In this document: positions 44,245-53,583 of the stretch, in pieces
How the letters are laid out: every line of letters starts with the position of its first letter
Position numbering within the stretch: the stretch's first letter is position 1
Source: an uncultured Clostridia bacterium
GTDB taxonomy: Bacteria; Bacillota; Clostridia; TANB77; CAG-508
DNA length: 64,000 nt
NCBI GenBank assembly: GCA_934120395.1
Contig: CAKOTZ010000005.1
Span: 1-64,000, forward strand
Direction: 5' to 3'
Program-made: the position numbers and the translations under genes
Notes under the pieces: generated by a model
Databases searched by the model: none
Seen by the model: only the letters and a program-made list of their open reading frames with translations
What the model was told of the DNA's origin: nothing

Positions 44245-45276
44245 TATTTTTCTTTAACTAATGGATCTATATCTGTAATTTTGTATGCAAAATATGGTAA
44301 ATCAGCACCTTCTTGTTGAATAAACACAATAAATGAATCATTAAAAATAAATTTTCTTGGAGTGTCCAAAGTAAGTCCTTGTGTTATAGTAACTATAGAA
44401 GCTTCGCTTTGTACTCCTCCTCCCTGTTCATTTAATGTAAACTCCACATTTTGTATTGCACTTGAGATTTTTTGATTTGTATTTTTTATTATTTTATTAT
44501 GCAGTTCTTTATATTCAATCGAAGTATTTACCAAAATATATGGTATTTTTAAAATATCAATTTTGTTTAACTTTCTATTTCCATCATATTTTTTCCTTTT
44601 TAATTCCACATCAGTCCAATAGTTTTCAAAATCGCTGTTTTCATTTGTCTTGTATAAGATAAGTCTATCATTTTCATTTGTTTTTATTTTAACAGCAAAA
44701 TCCTCTGTATTATTATAGAATAATATTTCTACGTTATCCGATGATTTTTGAGTATTTACATCATCTATTCCAAAATATTTAACTTTTTCATTATAATTTG
44801 AAAAATTATCGAATCCTAAATATTCAAAAGCTATTGGAAATGTAAACTTTCTGTTAAGCAAACTGTATATAAAATATCCATCTTTGTTCCAATCTATATC
44901 AGACAAGTCCGGTTTTATATCACTAAATTTTTCTGATACTTCTTTTTCAATTTTATTTTTTAATTCTTTGCTTGTCTTTTCACAAGCAACATAAATTGAA
45001 TTTTCATCTATCATACTTTTATTAAACGTACTGTTATTCAACTTGTTTAGCAATAATTCGGCGTCTTTATCATCTTCTAATTCAATTCTTCCGATTAAAT
45101 TGTTCTTTTAGCTCGTTCCATGCTAACTGAAAAGCACCTGACCAAACAGTTCTTGATTGGTCATTATATATGTGTGAAGAGGAAGTTTCTTGTTTTCTTT
45201 TAATTGCAAAAACTGCTACCGCCATAACAACAATAATAATCAATGCTATTATTATAATTTTCTTTACTTTATTCAT
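44244..45276 (-). CDS. membrane-anchored serpin-like protein, needs +1 shift at CGG
   Basis: A 343-residue protein recovered by joining two frames. Residues 1-25 are a signal-anchor helix. SRTVWSGAFQLAWNELKEQFN leads to codon 62, CGG (45093-45091), three codons before a stop. One base on it continues GRIELEDDKDAELLLNKLN. Near the C-terminus, EFTLNEQGGGVQSEASIVTI resembles the serpin hinge and reactive loop, and PRKFIFNDSFIVFIQQEG the serpin C-terminal strands. So an extracytoplasmic serpin-like protease inhibitor is plausible but not certain. SD GAGGG precedes ATG 45276. Confidence 0.68.
45091..45093 (-). other. +1 recoding site in the serpin-like gene (CGG-A)
   Basis: In-frame CGG after AAT. 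The zero frame stops at TGA three codons later; the +1 frame is open to 44244. Confidence 0.86.
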
Positions 45277-45437
45277 ATTTCTTCCCTCATTTTCATTTCA
45301 TTTAAGCCTTTCCTTTATAGCTTATATAACAATTATATGATTAACTTATATCATATATCTATCAAACTTTTCAAGCTTTTTTGTATAAATTTACTTTTTT
45401 AGTACAAACTATAATTATTAGAGGGAGGTGTTCCTAA

Positions 45438-45536
45438 ATGGAAAACAAAAATAATCAAAATAAAAATAATAACAAAAACGGCAAAAAGAATAATAGCAAG
45501 AAGAACAGTGAAAATAATTCAAACGAATCAAGATAG
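45438..45536 (+). CDS. 32-residue Asn/Lys-rich peptide
   Basis: A tiny ORF with an excellent site (GGGAGGTG seven bases before ATG). The peptide is almost only Asn, Lys, Ser and Gln (MENKNNQNKNNNKNGKKNNS, then a similar tail). A terminator follows at once. The composition recalls small Asn/Lys-rich spore proteins, but no family can be named. Confidence 0.5.
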   Translation: MENKNNQNKNNNKNGKKNNSKKNSENNSNESR

Positions 45537-45549
45537 TTAAATCTAAAGC

Positions 45550-45580
45550 AAAAAATCGCATAGATACATGCGATTTTTTG
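45550..45580. terminator. bidirectional terminator between the Asn-rich ORF and uvrA
   Basis: Stem AAAAATCGCAT/ATGCGATTTTT with a six-base loop, between convergent genes. Confidence 0.8.
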
Positions 45581-45582
45581 TT

Positions 45583-48406
45583 TTATTCCAAATATTTCTT
45601 TAAAAATTTTCCTGTGTAAGATTTTTCATTTTTAACAATTTGTTCTGGTGTACCAATAGCAATAACTTGTCCACCTCTATCTCCACCTTCTTGTCCTAAA
45701 TCTATAATATGATCTGCTGTCTTTATAAGGTCTAAATTGTGTTCTATAACAATAATACTGTTTCCTGTATCAACTAATCTTTGTAAAATATCTACAAGCT
45801 TATGCACATCAGCAATATGCAAACCTGTTGTGGGCTCATCTAAAATATATAAAGTTTTTCCTGTTGCTCTTTTAGACAATTCTGTGGCAAGCTTTATTCT
45901 TTGAGCTTCACCTCCTGACAATGTTGTAGAAGGTTGACCAAGTTTTATATATCCTAAACCAACATCATATAAAGTTTGCATTTTCTGTTTTATTTTCGGA
46001 ACATTTTGAAAGAACTCTAATGCCTCTTCAACAGTCATATTTAATACATCTGAGATACTTTTTCCCTTATATTTTACTTCTAAAGTTTCCTTATTGTATC
46101 TTTTTCCCTTGCACACTTCACATGGAACATATACATCTGGTAAAAAGTGCATTTCAATTTTTAATATACCATCTCCATTACAAGCTTCACAACGTCCACC
46201 TGATATATTAAAACTAAATCTGCTCTTAGAATATCCTCTCATTTTTGCTTCATTTGTTCCAGCAAAAATATCACGTATAATATCAAATACTCCTGTGTAG
46301 GTTGCCGGATTTGAACGCGGTGTTCTTCCAATTGGTGACTGGTCTATATTTATAATTTTATCAATATTCTCTATACCCTTTACTTTTTTACATTTACCTG
46401 GCTTTTCAGATGCTCCGTTTAATTCTTTAGAAATATATTTGTATAAAATTTCGTTTACAAGTGTACTCTTTCCAGACCCCGAAACTCCTGTAACACATGT
46501 AAATACACCAAGTGGAAATTTTACATTAATATTCTTTAAATTATGTTCTTCTGCTCCCATTACCTCAATAGCTTTACCATTTGATTTTCTTCTTTTCTTT
46601 GGTACTGCTATTTTTTTCTTGCCACTTAAATATTGTCCTGTTACAGAATTAGGTACCAATTTAATTTCATCTGCTGTTCCTTGTGCTACTAAATTACCTC
46701 CATGCACACCAGCACCAGGTCCAATATCAATAATTTGGTCAGCAGCATACATTGTGTCTTCATCATGCTCAACAACCAAAACAGTATTTCCTAAATCTCT
46801 CAATTTCTTTAAAGTAGCAAGCAACTTATCATTATCTCTTTGATGTAGTCCAATACTTGGTTCATCAAGTATATATAGCACACCAGTAAGACCAGAACCA
46901 ATTTGAGTTGCCAAACGTATTCTTTGTGCTTCTCCTCCTGAAAGAGTTCCAGCTGACCTTGATAGTGTTAAGTATTCCAATCCAACATCAACCAAAAATT
47001 GCAAACGTTTGTTTAATTCTTTTAATATTTGATCTGCTATCATTCTGTCTTTGTTATTCAATTCTATATTATTTATAAAATCCTTTATTTGATTAATTGG
47101 CATATCTGTTAACTCTTGAATATTTCTATCAGCAAGCTTTACCGATAAAGCCATTTTATTTAATCTAGCTCCATTACAAGTATCACAGTGGCTATTACTC
47201 ATATACATTTGGTAAAAATCACGCATACCTTGTGATTTGGTTTCAGCATAACGTCTTTCTAAAGTTGGAATAACACCCTCAAATGGTGCTTTAAATTTTC
47301 TAACACCAGATGCAGATTTGTATCTAAAATCAATTTCTTCGCTTCCTGTTCCATACAAAATCTTTTCCAAGAAGTCTTTGGGCAATTTTTTTATTGGCAC
47401 ACTAATATCTACACCATAATGTTTTCCAATGCTTTCAAAATACATTTTTGCCATTGTTTCTGATTTTTTCATCGTACTAGCCCCAAAAGCTTTTACACCA
47501 TCATATAAAGTTTTACTTTTATCTGGAATAATTAAGTCTGGGTCAATTTTCATTAAATATCCAATACCACCGCAATCTGGACATGCACCATAAGGGTTAT
47601 TAAACGAAAACATTCTTGGAGAAAGTTCTTCCATACTGATACCGCAATCTGGGCAAGCATAGTTTTGACTAAACAATCTTTCTTCTTTTCCTACAATATC
47701 AATATTTACCAAATTATTCGCATGCGCTAATGCTATTTCTACAGATTCTGTTAGACGATTTCTAATATCTGGCTTTATAACAATTCTATCAACCAGCACA
47801 TCAATATTATGCTTCTTTTTTCTATCTATATCCAAATCGTCTGTAATTTCAAACAAATTACCATCAACACGAATACGAATAAACCCTTCCTTTTGAAAAC
47901 CTTGTAGTAACTTAGTAAATTCTCCCTTCTTACCTCTAATTACAGGAGCCAAAATTTGAATTTTAGTTCCTTCTTCTAATTCCATAATATTATCTACAAT
48001 TTGGTCTATAGTTTGTTTTTCAATTTTTTTGCCACATTTAGGACAATGTGGTACACCAATTCTTGCATAAAGCAGACGTATATAATCATATATTTCAGTT
48101 ACTGTACCAACTGTAGAACGTGGATTCTTCGATGTAGTTTTTTGGTCAATAGAAATTGCTGGTGAAAGCCCCTCTATTAATTCTACTTCTGGTTTTTCCA
48201 TTAAGCCAAGAAATTGTCTTGCATAAGATGATAAGCTTTCTACATACCTTCTTTGTCCTTCAGCATATAAAGTATCAAATGCAAGTGAAGATTTTCCGTG
48301 AACCAGATAATCCTGTAATAACAACTAATTTATCTCTTGGAATTTCCAAACTGATGTTCTTTAAATTATGTTCTTTTGCACCTTTTATTACTATTGTATC
48401 TTTCAC
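45583..48406 (-). CDS. uvrA: excinuclease ABC subunit A, needs +1 shift at CGG in the P-loop
   Basis: A 940-residue UvrA, the damage-recognition ATPase of nucleotide excision repair, at its normal length only if read with a +1 shift. The GTG at 48406 follows GGAGGAG and gives VKDTIVIKGAKEHNLKNISL to VVITGLSGS. Codon 37 is then CGG (48298-48296). The +1 frame continues GKSSLAFDTLYAEGQRRYVE, so the first Walker A, GLSGSGKSS, is complete only after the shift. Later: zinc fingers (CPKCGKKIE, CPDCGISM, CDTCNGAR, CEACNGDG), signature LSGGEAQRI twice and the second Walker A GVSGSGKSTLVNEI. The start overlaps the stop of the preceding gene (GTGA). Confidence 0.96.
48296..48298 (-). other. +1 recoding site in the uvrA P-loop (CGG-A)
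   Basis: In-frame CGG after TCA. The shift supplies the P-loop glycine directly before the catalytic Lys; reading CGG as Arg and dropping the next base would give SRKS and destroy the motif. Confidence 0.95.
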
Positions 48407-49222
48407 CTTTGCTCCTCCCTACTTAATTCATCTTTTTTTATTTCCCTTAAACACTCATTATATTTAGCAAATGATGCCTTATTTTTTGTGCTGTATTTGC
48501 TAAGTACATTATAGTGTTCATAATATATTTCCTCTCTATCGTCGTATTCTAATAATTCATTTAAAGACATAGGCGCCTTTATATTTTTATATCCAATTTT
48601 TTCTTTTAACTCTGTTGGTATAACTAACATTAATGAAGTATCTATAATTTTATTTTTACCGTTGATATTAGCTTCTATCCATGCATGGCATCCTTGTAAT
48701 CCGTTTCTGCCAACACTATTGGCAGTACCCTCGATAGGTATAGCCTGTCCATATCTTATAAATTTAGGATTTTTAAACATTATTCCCATCAATTTACTAG
48801 TAAATCCGCAACGACCAATATGAATACCTCTTGCAAATAATTCATATAAGGAAGAATAACCACATACGTTAACATCCTTTGTAGCTTCAAGTAAACTTTT
48901 TCCATTGTTATACTCAAACTTTTCAAAAGGTATAATATCTCCGCTTCTCCATATACCCCTTTATAGCAGGCACATTTGCCATAGCTTCTCTTCTTAAATT
49001 AGGAATATTAACTATTTCCTCATCTCTATAATACAATATATTTTGCAAAATTTTCCATATATCTTTTGGAAGTTTATCATTTTTATTCTTAATTTTATTT
49101 GCGAACTTATTCAGAACGTTTGTTTTAAATAAAAAACTAATATCTTGCCAACTTGGTATTTCATCTTTTGCAAATCTTTTCTTCTCAAAGAATTCATATT
49201 CCTCACTATTAAAATATACCAT
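48403..49222 (-). CDS. transglutaminase-like cysteine protein, needs +1 shift at CGG
   Basis: A 272-residue protein rebuilt across a +1 shift. Frame one runs MVYFNSEEYEFFEKKRF to NVPAIKGYMEK, then codon 94 is CGG (48943-48941), six codons before a stop. One base on it reads GDIIPFEKFEYNNGKSLLEA, then GIHIGRCGFTSKL, GCHAWIEANINGKNKIIDTS and a charged tail. Cys in GRCGFTS, His in GCHAWIE and Asp in KIIDTS form the order of a transglutaminase-like catalytic triad, and the Cys lies in the stretch that only the shift restores. No signal peptide is seen, so it is probably cytoplasmic. Its TGA overlaps the uvrA GTG. Confidence 0.78.
48941..48943 (-). other. +1 recoding site in the transglutaminase-like gene (CGG-A)
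   Basis: In-frame CGG after AAG. The +1 frame reads GDIIPFEKFE and includes the catalytic Cys; the downstream frame has no RBS of its own. Confidence 0.86.
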
Positions 49223-49303
49223 AATATCCTCTTACCTCAGTTTACTATTTTATCATAAAATAGTAAAAATGTCATCTCCTCAAGCCTGAATTTTTCATTA
49301 TTT

Positions 49304-49332
49304 TTGACATATTTTGATTTTTTTGCTACAAT
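49304..49332 (+). promoter_or_regulatory. promoter of the 91-aa secreted protein gene
   Basis: -35 TTGACA (49304-49309), 17-base spacer, -10 TACAAT (49327-49332). Confidence 0.7.
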
Positions 49333-49398
49333 AGTATTATGTTAAGTTATTGTGTGATTGCTTTGATATTTCAAGCAATATTGAAAGGGGTTTTAATC

Positions 49399-49674
49399 AT
49401 GTTCAAGAAGTTATTTTTCGCATTAATCCTTGGTATTTCTTTAACTGTATCCGTTGTTCCTTCTGTTGAAGCATCCAGCATGAATGTGAATGCTGAAATG
49501 GAAACTCGGATTGCAAAGATGCGTAACATTGGTTCTGTTCAAATAATCAATTGCGCTGATGAAGCAGATGTAAAAGCTGCTGTTAGCTTTATTGAGAATG
49601 ATAACAGAGTTATGTTATGTAAAATTACCGAAATCAATGGAGCAACTCTTGTAAGATTTGCAAGAGTTAAGTAA
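49399..49674 (+). CDS. 91-residue secreted orphan protein
   Basis: Not recognised. It has a signal peptide (FKKLFFALILGISLTVSVVP, cleavage near VEASS) and a small mature domain of about 65 residues with EMETRIAKMRNIGSVQIINC. The start at MFKKLF follows GAAAGGGG. It has a consensus promoter and a terminator (49684-49711). An in-frame CGG followed by A (49507-49509) must be read as a plain codon; shifting there meets a stop in about a dozen codons. Base use is richer in G/C than its neighbours. Probably a recent acquisition. Confidence 0.62.
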   Translation: MFKKLFFALILGISLTVSVVPSVEASSMNVNAEMETRIAKMRNIGSVQIINCADEADVKAAVSFIENDNRVMLCKITEINGATLVRFARVK

Positions 49675-49683
49675 ATTCCTTTT

Positions 49684-49711
49684 TAGAGAACCTATCAATT
49701 AGGTTCTCTTT
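49684..49711. terminator. terminator between the 91-aa gene and the cadherin-like gene
   Basis: Stem AGAGAACCTA/TAGGTTCTCT with a five-base loop and pyrimidine run. It overlaps the end of the convergent minus-strand gene. Confidence 0.75.
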
Positions 49712-50592
49712 CTTTTCCTTAACCAGTAAACTATACACGCTATAATAACTATAATAACAATACCAATTAAAACAATCATTCCATTTCTGCCATTGCTCCT
49801 ATTTTCCTTTACAGTAGATATCCTAACAGCATTACTTCCCGCTTCTTCCTGTGCATTCAATAGTTCATTAACCCTTTGAGCCATAGCAATATCATTTTGT
49901 TTTTTCTTTTTCTCTTCATCTGCATTACGTCTATATACATCAATTTGGTACTGTCTAGTTGTAAAACCATTTTCAGCAGTTACCAGTATTGAAATCATAT
50001 TATGTCCAATTTGCAAACTCTTATTTCCTATAATCTCAACCCTAGCCTTTTCACTCTCAGGTATAGCCAATATATTTAAACTATCCACATCATTCGCAAG
50101 TTCCGCACTATAATAAGTTTGTTCTTCTTTTAACTCCTCATTCAGTATAGCGTTTTCTAAAGCTAAAGTCTCAAGCAAGGCATTTGCCTTTTCCTTATTA
50201 TTTGTTTTCGTCACATATATATAATACACCTTCTTTTTGTTGCTAACACTAGAACGTACAATAACTTCTATTTTATTTAAGCCATTTTTAAAATTACTAT
50301 TACCAACAATCTCTACTATATCATCTTTGTTCTCAGGTATAGCAGTTATATCTAAATTATTTACACTTTCGTCAACCAATAAATAATATTCAAATATTTC
50401 TCTTGAAAAAAATGGTTGTAAGCCCTCTTCGTTTATCCTAAACACCTTTAAATAATTTTTTTCATCATCTTCGTTTATAAAATGTACACTTTCTGTTTCT
50501 GCGCTACCTAAATCTATTTCCGCTTCAGCATAAGAAAAATTAATCATTACAATTATACCTATCGTGCATATTGCAATAGCCATCTTTCTCAT
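49699..50592 (-). CDS. cadherin-like beta-sandwich surface protein
   Basis: A 297-residue exported, membrane-anchored protein. Signal peptide (1-23). Two tandem cadherin-like beta-sandwich repeats follow (about 60-140 and 148-225; compare LDITAIPENKDDIVEIVGNS with LNILAIPESEKARVEIIGNK). Then come a polar stalk, a C-terminal helix (GMIVLIGIVIIVIIACIVYWL) and KKRKRT. These repeats occur in bacterial adhesins and wall enzymes. The start at MRKMAIA follows GAGGAG. It directly follows the autolysin and is probably its partner in wall attachment. Confidence 0.8.
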   Translation of the reverse strand: MRKMAIAICTIGIIVMINFSYAEAEIDLGSAETESVHFINEDDEKNYLKVFRINEEGLQPFFSREIFEYYLLVDESVNNLDITAIPENKDDIVEIVGNSNFKNGLNKIEVIVRSSVSNKKKVYYIYVTKTNNKEKANALLETLALENAILNEELKEEQTYYSAELANDVDSLNILAIPESEKARVEIIGNKSLQIGHNMISILVTAENGFTTRQYQIDVYRRNADEEKKKKQNDIAMAQRVNELLNAQEEAGSNAVRISTVKENRSNGRNGMIVLIGIVIIVIIACIVYWLRKRKRT

Positions 50593-50614
50593 GTATACAC
50601 TCTCCTCTCTATCT

Positions 50615-52339
50615 TCATTGTTCAATTGGTTTAAGTCCTAAAATATGCCTTTGAACCAGTAAACAGTCTATAGACGATGGACTCTTACCATTTTTTCTTA
50701 CATTACCAGCCTTATAAAATACATTTTCTAGTCTTTGCATTTCTAATATATGTCTTCGCATAACCAGTAAATCAACACTACTAATCTTTCCATCTCCATT
50801 AACATCTCCATACAAAATAAAAGTATATTGTGCCACAACCGCTCCATCAGCATTGAGTATATTTAACCTTGCACCTGTTCCAACTAATTCATTACCTTGT
50901 AAAATTACGCCATTAACATTTCTTATCTCTGTTGAGTATTGAGTATTTACCTTTGTTTTTATTTTTGATACCGTATTTTCATTTAGACCACTAATCTGAT
51001 TATCTTCTACCTTTAAACTTGTATCAAACGATATTTCGCTACTATCAATAGCTACTACAGTATATGCCTGAAATACGTATCCAATAATACCGCTTTGTAA
51101 TATTACCCTGTCCCAAAGTTCTCCATTACCATTTCCCTTAGAGATTCTTGTCATTTTTTCACCTCTAGCAACTTGTATAATACTTTCATAGCTTGTTCCT
51201 GGCCCACTTCGCACATTCAATGTAGTACTTACATTTGCTATTACTTGTGTATTATCATCAATATATTCGTTTGGATTTATATTTGGACTTTCTATCGGTC
51301 TTTCTGGCATATTATTATAAATTGGAATAATAAAATTATGACCGCTATCTATTAAATTACTATTAACATACCCCGTATGCACAGATTTTGACTCACTATA
51401 TGGAGCAAGTACATTAGTCATATATTGGTGCCAAAACAAACTTCTATTAGAATTATCAAAAACATGAAATTTTTGCAAATAAATATTATTTTGTCCTCTA
51501 TTAATATAACTAGTTCCAATAAAAATTCCACCACCAGTAATAGCTCTTTCCTTTGAATTCCATGGAATAACATACCTATTCTGTGTTGTTTGATTTGCAC
51601 CATTTCCATTTCTAGCAAACTGTAATCCCTTCTTTATAGCCTCTAATTGACCTGTTCCACTTGTAGCACCAATATTATAAAAATTATATAAACCTCTGTA
51701 TCCCTCTACATCACCACTAATCGACTTGTGAGATAAAAATGGACCTACTTCCTGTTTTATACGTGATGCTAAATTAAAAGCACTAACCCCACTAATTTTA
51801 GCACCATTTTCAATTAATTCTGCATAAGTTTTATTGGTATATATTCTTTTTCCATTTTCATCTAAATAATTAACCTTACTTTGATAAAATTCTGTTCCAT
51901 ATAGTATTTTTTCTATATTCCTTGCAATATTACTACTTGCTTCATAAGATAATTTTTCAAACTGAAAAATACGCACATCATTTAAAAAATTCCTAGGATC
52001 CATAGTATATTCTATAGCCTGTTTGGATGAATCCACCCAGTTTCCATCTACTTCTACATTATATTCACCAGGCTTTGTATTTTTCCAACGATCCGAATAT
52101 GATTTTGGCACCAAATTCTTTCCAAATACATTTTCATTTGCAACTACTTTATTCCACTCCAAATTAGTATAAAGTGCTGAAAAGGTCCAATTAGGATGCT
52201 TTTTTTCTAGTTCTCTCAAATAAGGCTGATAACTTGCTGGGAAATTACCTATACCTGTTTTAAGCTCAGCCGCTTCTGTCTTCCATCCAAACAAGGCAAG
52301 TAGCAGTAATATAAAGATAAACGTAAAGCTTTTTCTCAT
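50615..52339 (-). CDS. GH73-type autolysin with SH3 and dockerin domains
   Basis: A 574-residue secreted wall hydrolase. Signal peptide 1-23 (cleavage after TEAAEL region). The catalytic region has the clostridial endo-beta-N-acetylglucosaminidase layout: PSYQPYLRELEKKHPNWTFSA-like opening (here FPASYQPYLRELEKKHPNW), YTMDPRNFLNDVRIFQFEKL and ASRIKQEVGPF with a catalytic Glu. An SH3 domain follows (STTLNVRSGPGTSYESI), then a dockerin with two repeats (GDVNGDGKISSVDLLVMRRH and NGKSPSSIDCLLVQRHIL). The dockerin suggests docking on a cohesin protein such as the LPKTG one at 54.9 kb. The start at MRKSFTF follows GGAGG. Confidence 0.85.
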   Translation of the reverse strand: MRKSFTFIFILLLLALFGWKTEAAELKTGIGNFPASYQPYLRELEKKHPNWTFSALYTNLEWNKVVANENVFGKNLVPKSYSDRWKNTKPGEYNVEVDGNWVDSSKQAIEYTMDPRNFLNDVRIFQFEKLSYEASSNIARNIEKILYGTEFYQSKVNYLDENGKRIYTNKTYAELIENGAKISGVSAFNLASRIKQEVGPFLSHKSISGDVEGYRGLYNFYNIGATSGTGQLEAIKKGLQFARNGNGANQTTQNRYVIPWNSKERAITGGGIFIGTSYINRGQNNIYLQKFHVFDNSNRSLFWHQYMTNVLAPYSESKSVHTGYVNSNLIDSGHNFIIPIYNNMPERPIESPNINPNEYIDDNTQVIANVSTTLNVRSGPGTSYESIIQVARGEKMTRISKGNGNGELWDRVILQSGIIGYVFQAYTVVAIDSSEISFDTSLKVEDNQISGLNENTVSKIKTKVNTQYSTEIRNVNGVILQGNELVGTGARLNILNADGAVVAQYTFILYGDVNGDGKISSVDLLVMRRHILEMQRLENVFYKAGNVRKNGKSPSSIDCLLVQRHILGLKPIEQ

Positions 52340-52394
52340 TTTTGCCTCCAAATGTTTTTCTCTTATTTTATCCTCCATTAAAAAAAACATACAA

Positions 52395-52424
52395 AAAAGA
52401 CCTCTTAATTAAAAGAAGTCTTTT
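52395..52424 (-). terminator. terminator after the second DUF4179 gene
   Basis: Twelve-base stem AAAAGACCTCTT/AAGAAGTCTTTT (one G-T pair), nearly identical to the one at 54189-54220. Confidence 0.7.
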
Positions 52425-52431
52425 CTATTTT

Positions 52432-53583
52432 TCATTTTTTCATCAATTCACTTGAATATTGTTTGTCTCCCACTTTAACATTTAGGAAAAATCTCTTGTC
52501 TAACATATTTTTATTTATATCATACTGCATTCTATATTTGTTTTTCTCCTGTGTACTTCCCATTGTTGTCTCGTAATAAATATTGCCATCTTCATCAGAT
52601 ATATTTATAGTATTTTTTCTTAATTCATCCCACTCATTTATATTCATATCTTTTCCGCTCATAACAATATCTGTAAGCCCTTCTACTTTTATTTTCAACG
52701 TTAATCCTACTTCTGTTACATACAATTTATCAATTTCTACACCAGGTATTTCATCTTTTAATACTAAATTTTGTTCTTGTCTTTCGTAAAATCTATCTGG
52801 TACGCTTATTTCAAAAATCCATTCTGCATTACTAATTGTAAATTCTTCAATATCATTTGGCTCACCATTATATTTTACATTCACCATATTGTATCCTAAA
52901 TCAAATACTCTAATATATATTTTGTGACTCTTTGGAAAACCCTTAGACGAACCCATATGAATTTGAGAAACTATATTTCTTTCATTAGCACTTACATTGC
53001 TTACTCCACAATTATCCGTATATTGCAAACTATATATGTCATTTTTATTATATTTTACCCCTATATCTTGGTATATGTATGGCGTAATATTATCTCTCTT
53101 TTCTCCTATGTGCATCCTTGTGAATATTCCATAAATATTTTTGTTTTCGTCATATACAGCATAAGCAAACTGAAATGTTTCTGAATTTAATTTTATTTCA
53201 TCATCAAATTGAAAATTTATGTTTGCGCCAAAATAATCATCAGTTATAATCAGCGAATCTACCTTTGCTTTAATTCCATCTTGCTCTATATAATCCATGT
53301 CTACCATTTCTCCATATCCATCTTCAAAAGCCTCTTGTATAGTACCGCTACCATATTCAAATTCTCTATTTTGGTATTCTTTAAATTTTATATCCCATTG
53401 TATTTTTGCATAAATTTGTGTGGAAACAGTACCCAGTATAAGTACAGTTACACATGCAACTGCTACACTTGCCCATCTTTTTTTAGTACTCAAACTTTTT
53501 CTTTCTTTCATTTGAATTTTTTTGTAAATTGCATCTTTATCATTTACTTTTTCTAAATATTCTTTTATTACTTGATTAGCCAT
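52432..53583 (-). CDS. second DUF4179 membrane protein, probable anti-sigma factor
   Basis: A 383-residue paralogue of the DUF4179 protein at 3.7 kb. Cytoplasmic N-terminus (1-36), one helix (about 37-56, WASVAVACVTVLILGTVST) and a large extracytoplasmic region. The start at MANQVIK overlaps the stop of the upstream sigma factor (ATGGCTAA), so the two are coupled. RBS AAAGGA lies inside the sigma gene. The repeated pairing supports a sigma/anti-sigma function. Confidence 0.78.
   Translation of the reverse strand: MANQVIKEYLEKVNDKDAIYKKIQMKERKSLSTKKRWASVAVACVTVLILGTVSTQIYAKIQWDIKFKEYQNREFEYGSGTIQEAFEDGYGEMVDMDYIEQDGIKAKVDSLIITDDYFGANINFQFDDEIKLNSETFQFAYAVYDENKNIYGIFTRMHIGEKRDNITPYIYQDIGVKYNKNDIYSLQYTDNCGVSNVSANERNIVSQIHMGSSKGFPKSHKIYIRVFDLGYNMVNVKYNGEPNDIEEFTISNAEWIFEISVPDRFYERQEQNLVLKDEIPGVEIDKLYVTEVGLTLKIKVEGLTDIVMSGKDMNINEWDELRKNTINISDEDGNIYYETTMGSTQEKNKYRMQYDINKNMLDKRFFLNVKVGDKQYSSELMKK

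Noticed and set aside
46439..46843. Plus-strand open frames opposite uvrA, rho, the P-type ATPases and others
   Set aside because: They lie wholly antisense to conserved genes, lack ribosome binding sites and read as low-complexity Ser/Leu/Phe strings.
16000..49222. Broken genes as pseudogenes
   Set aside because: uvrA, infB, yicC and ylxQ are core genes with otherwise perfect reading frames and motifs on both sides; no further stops or frame errors have accumulated.
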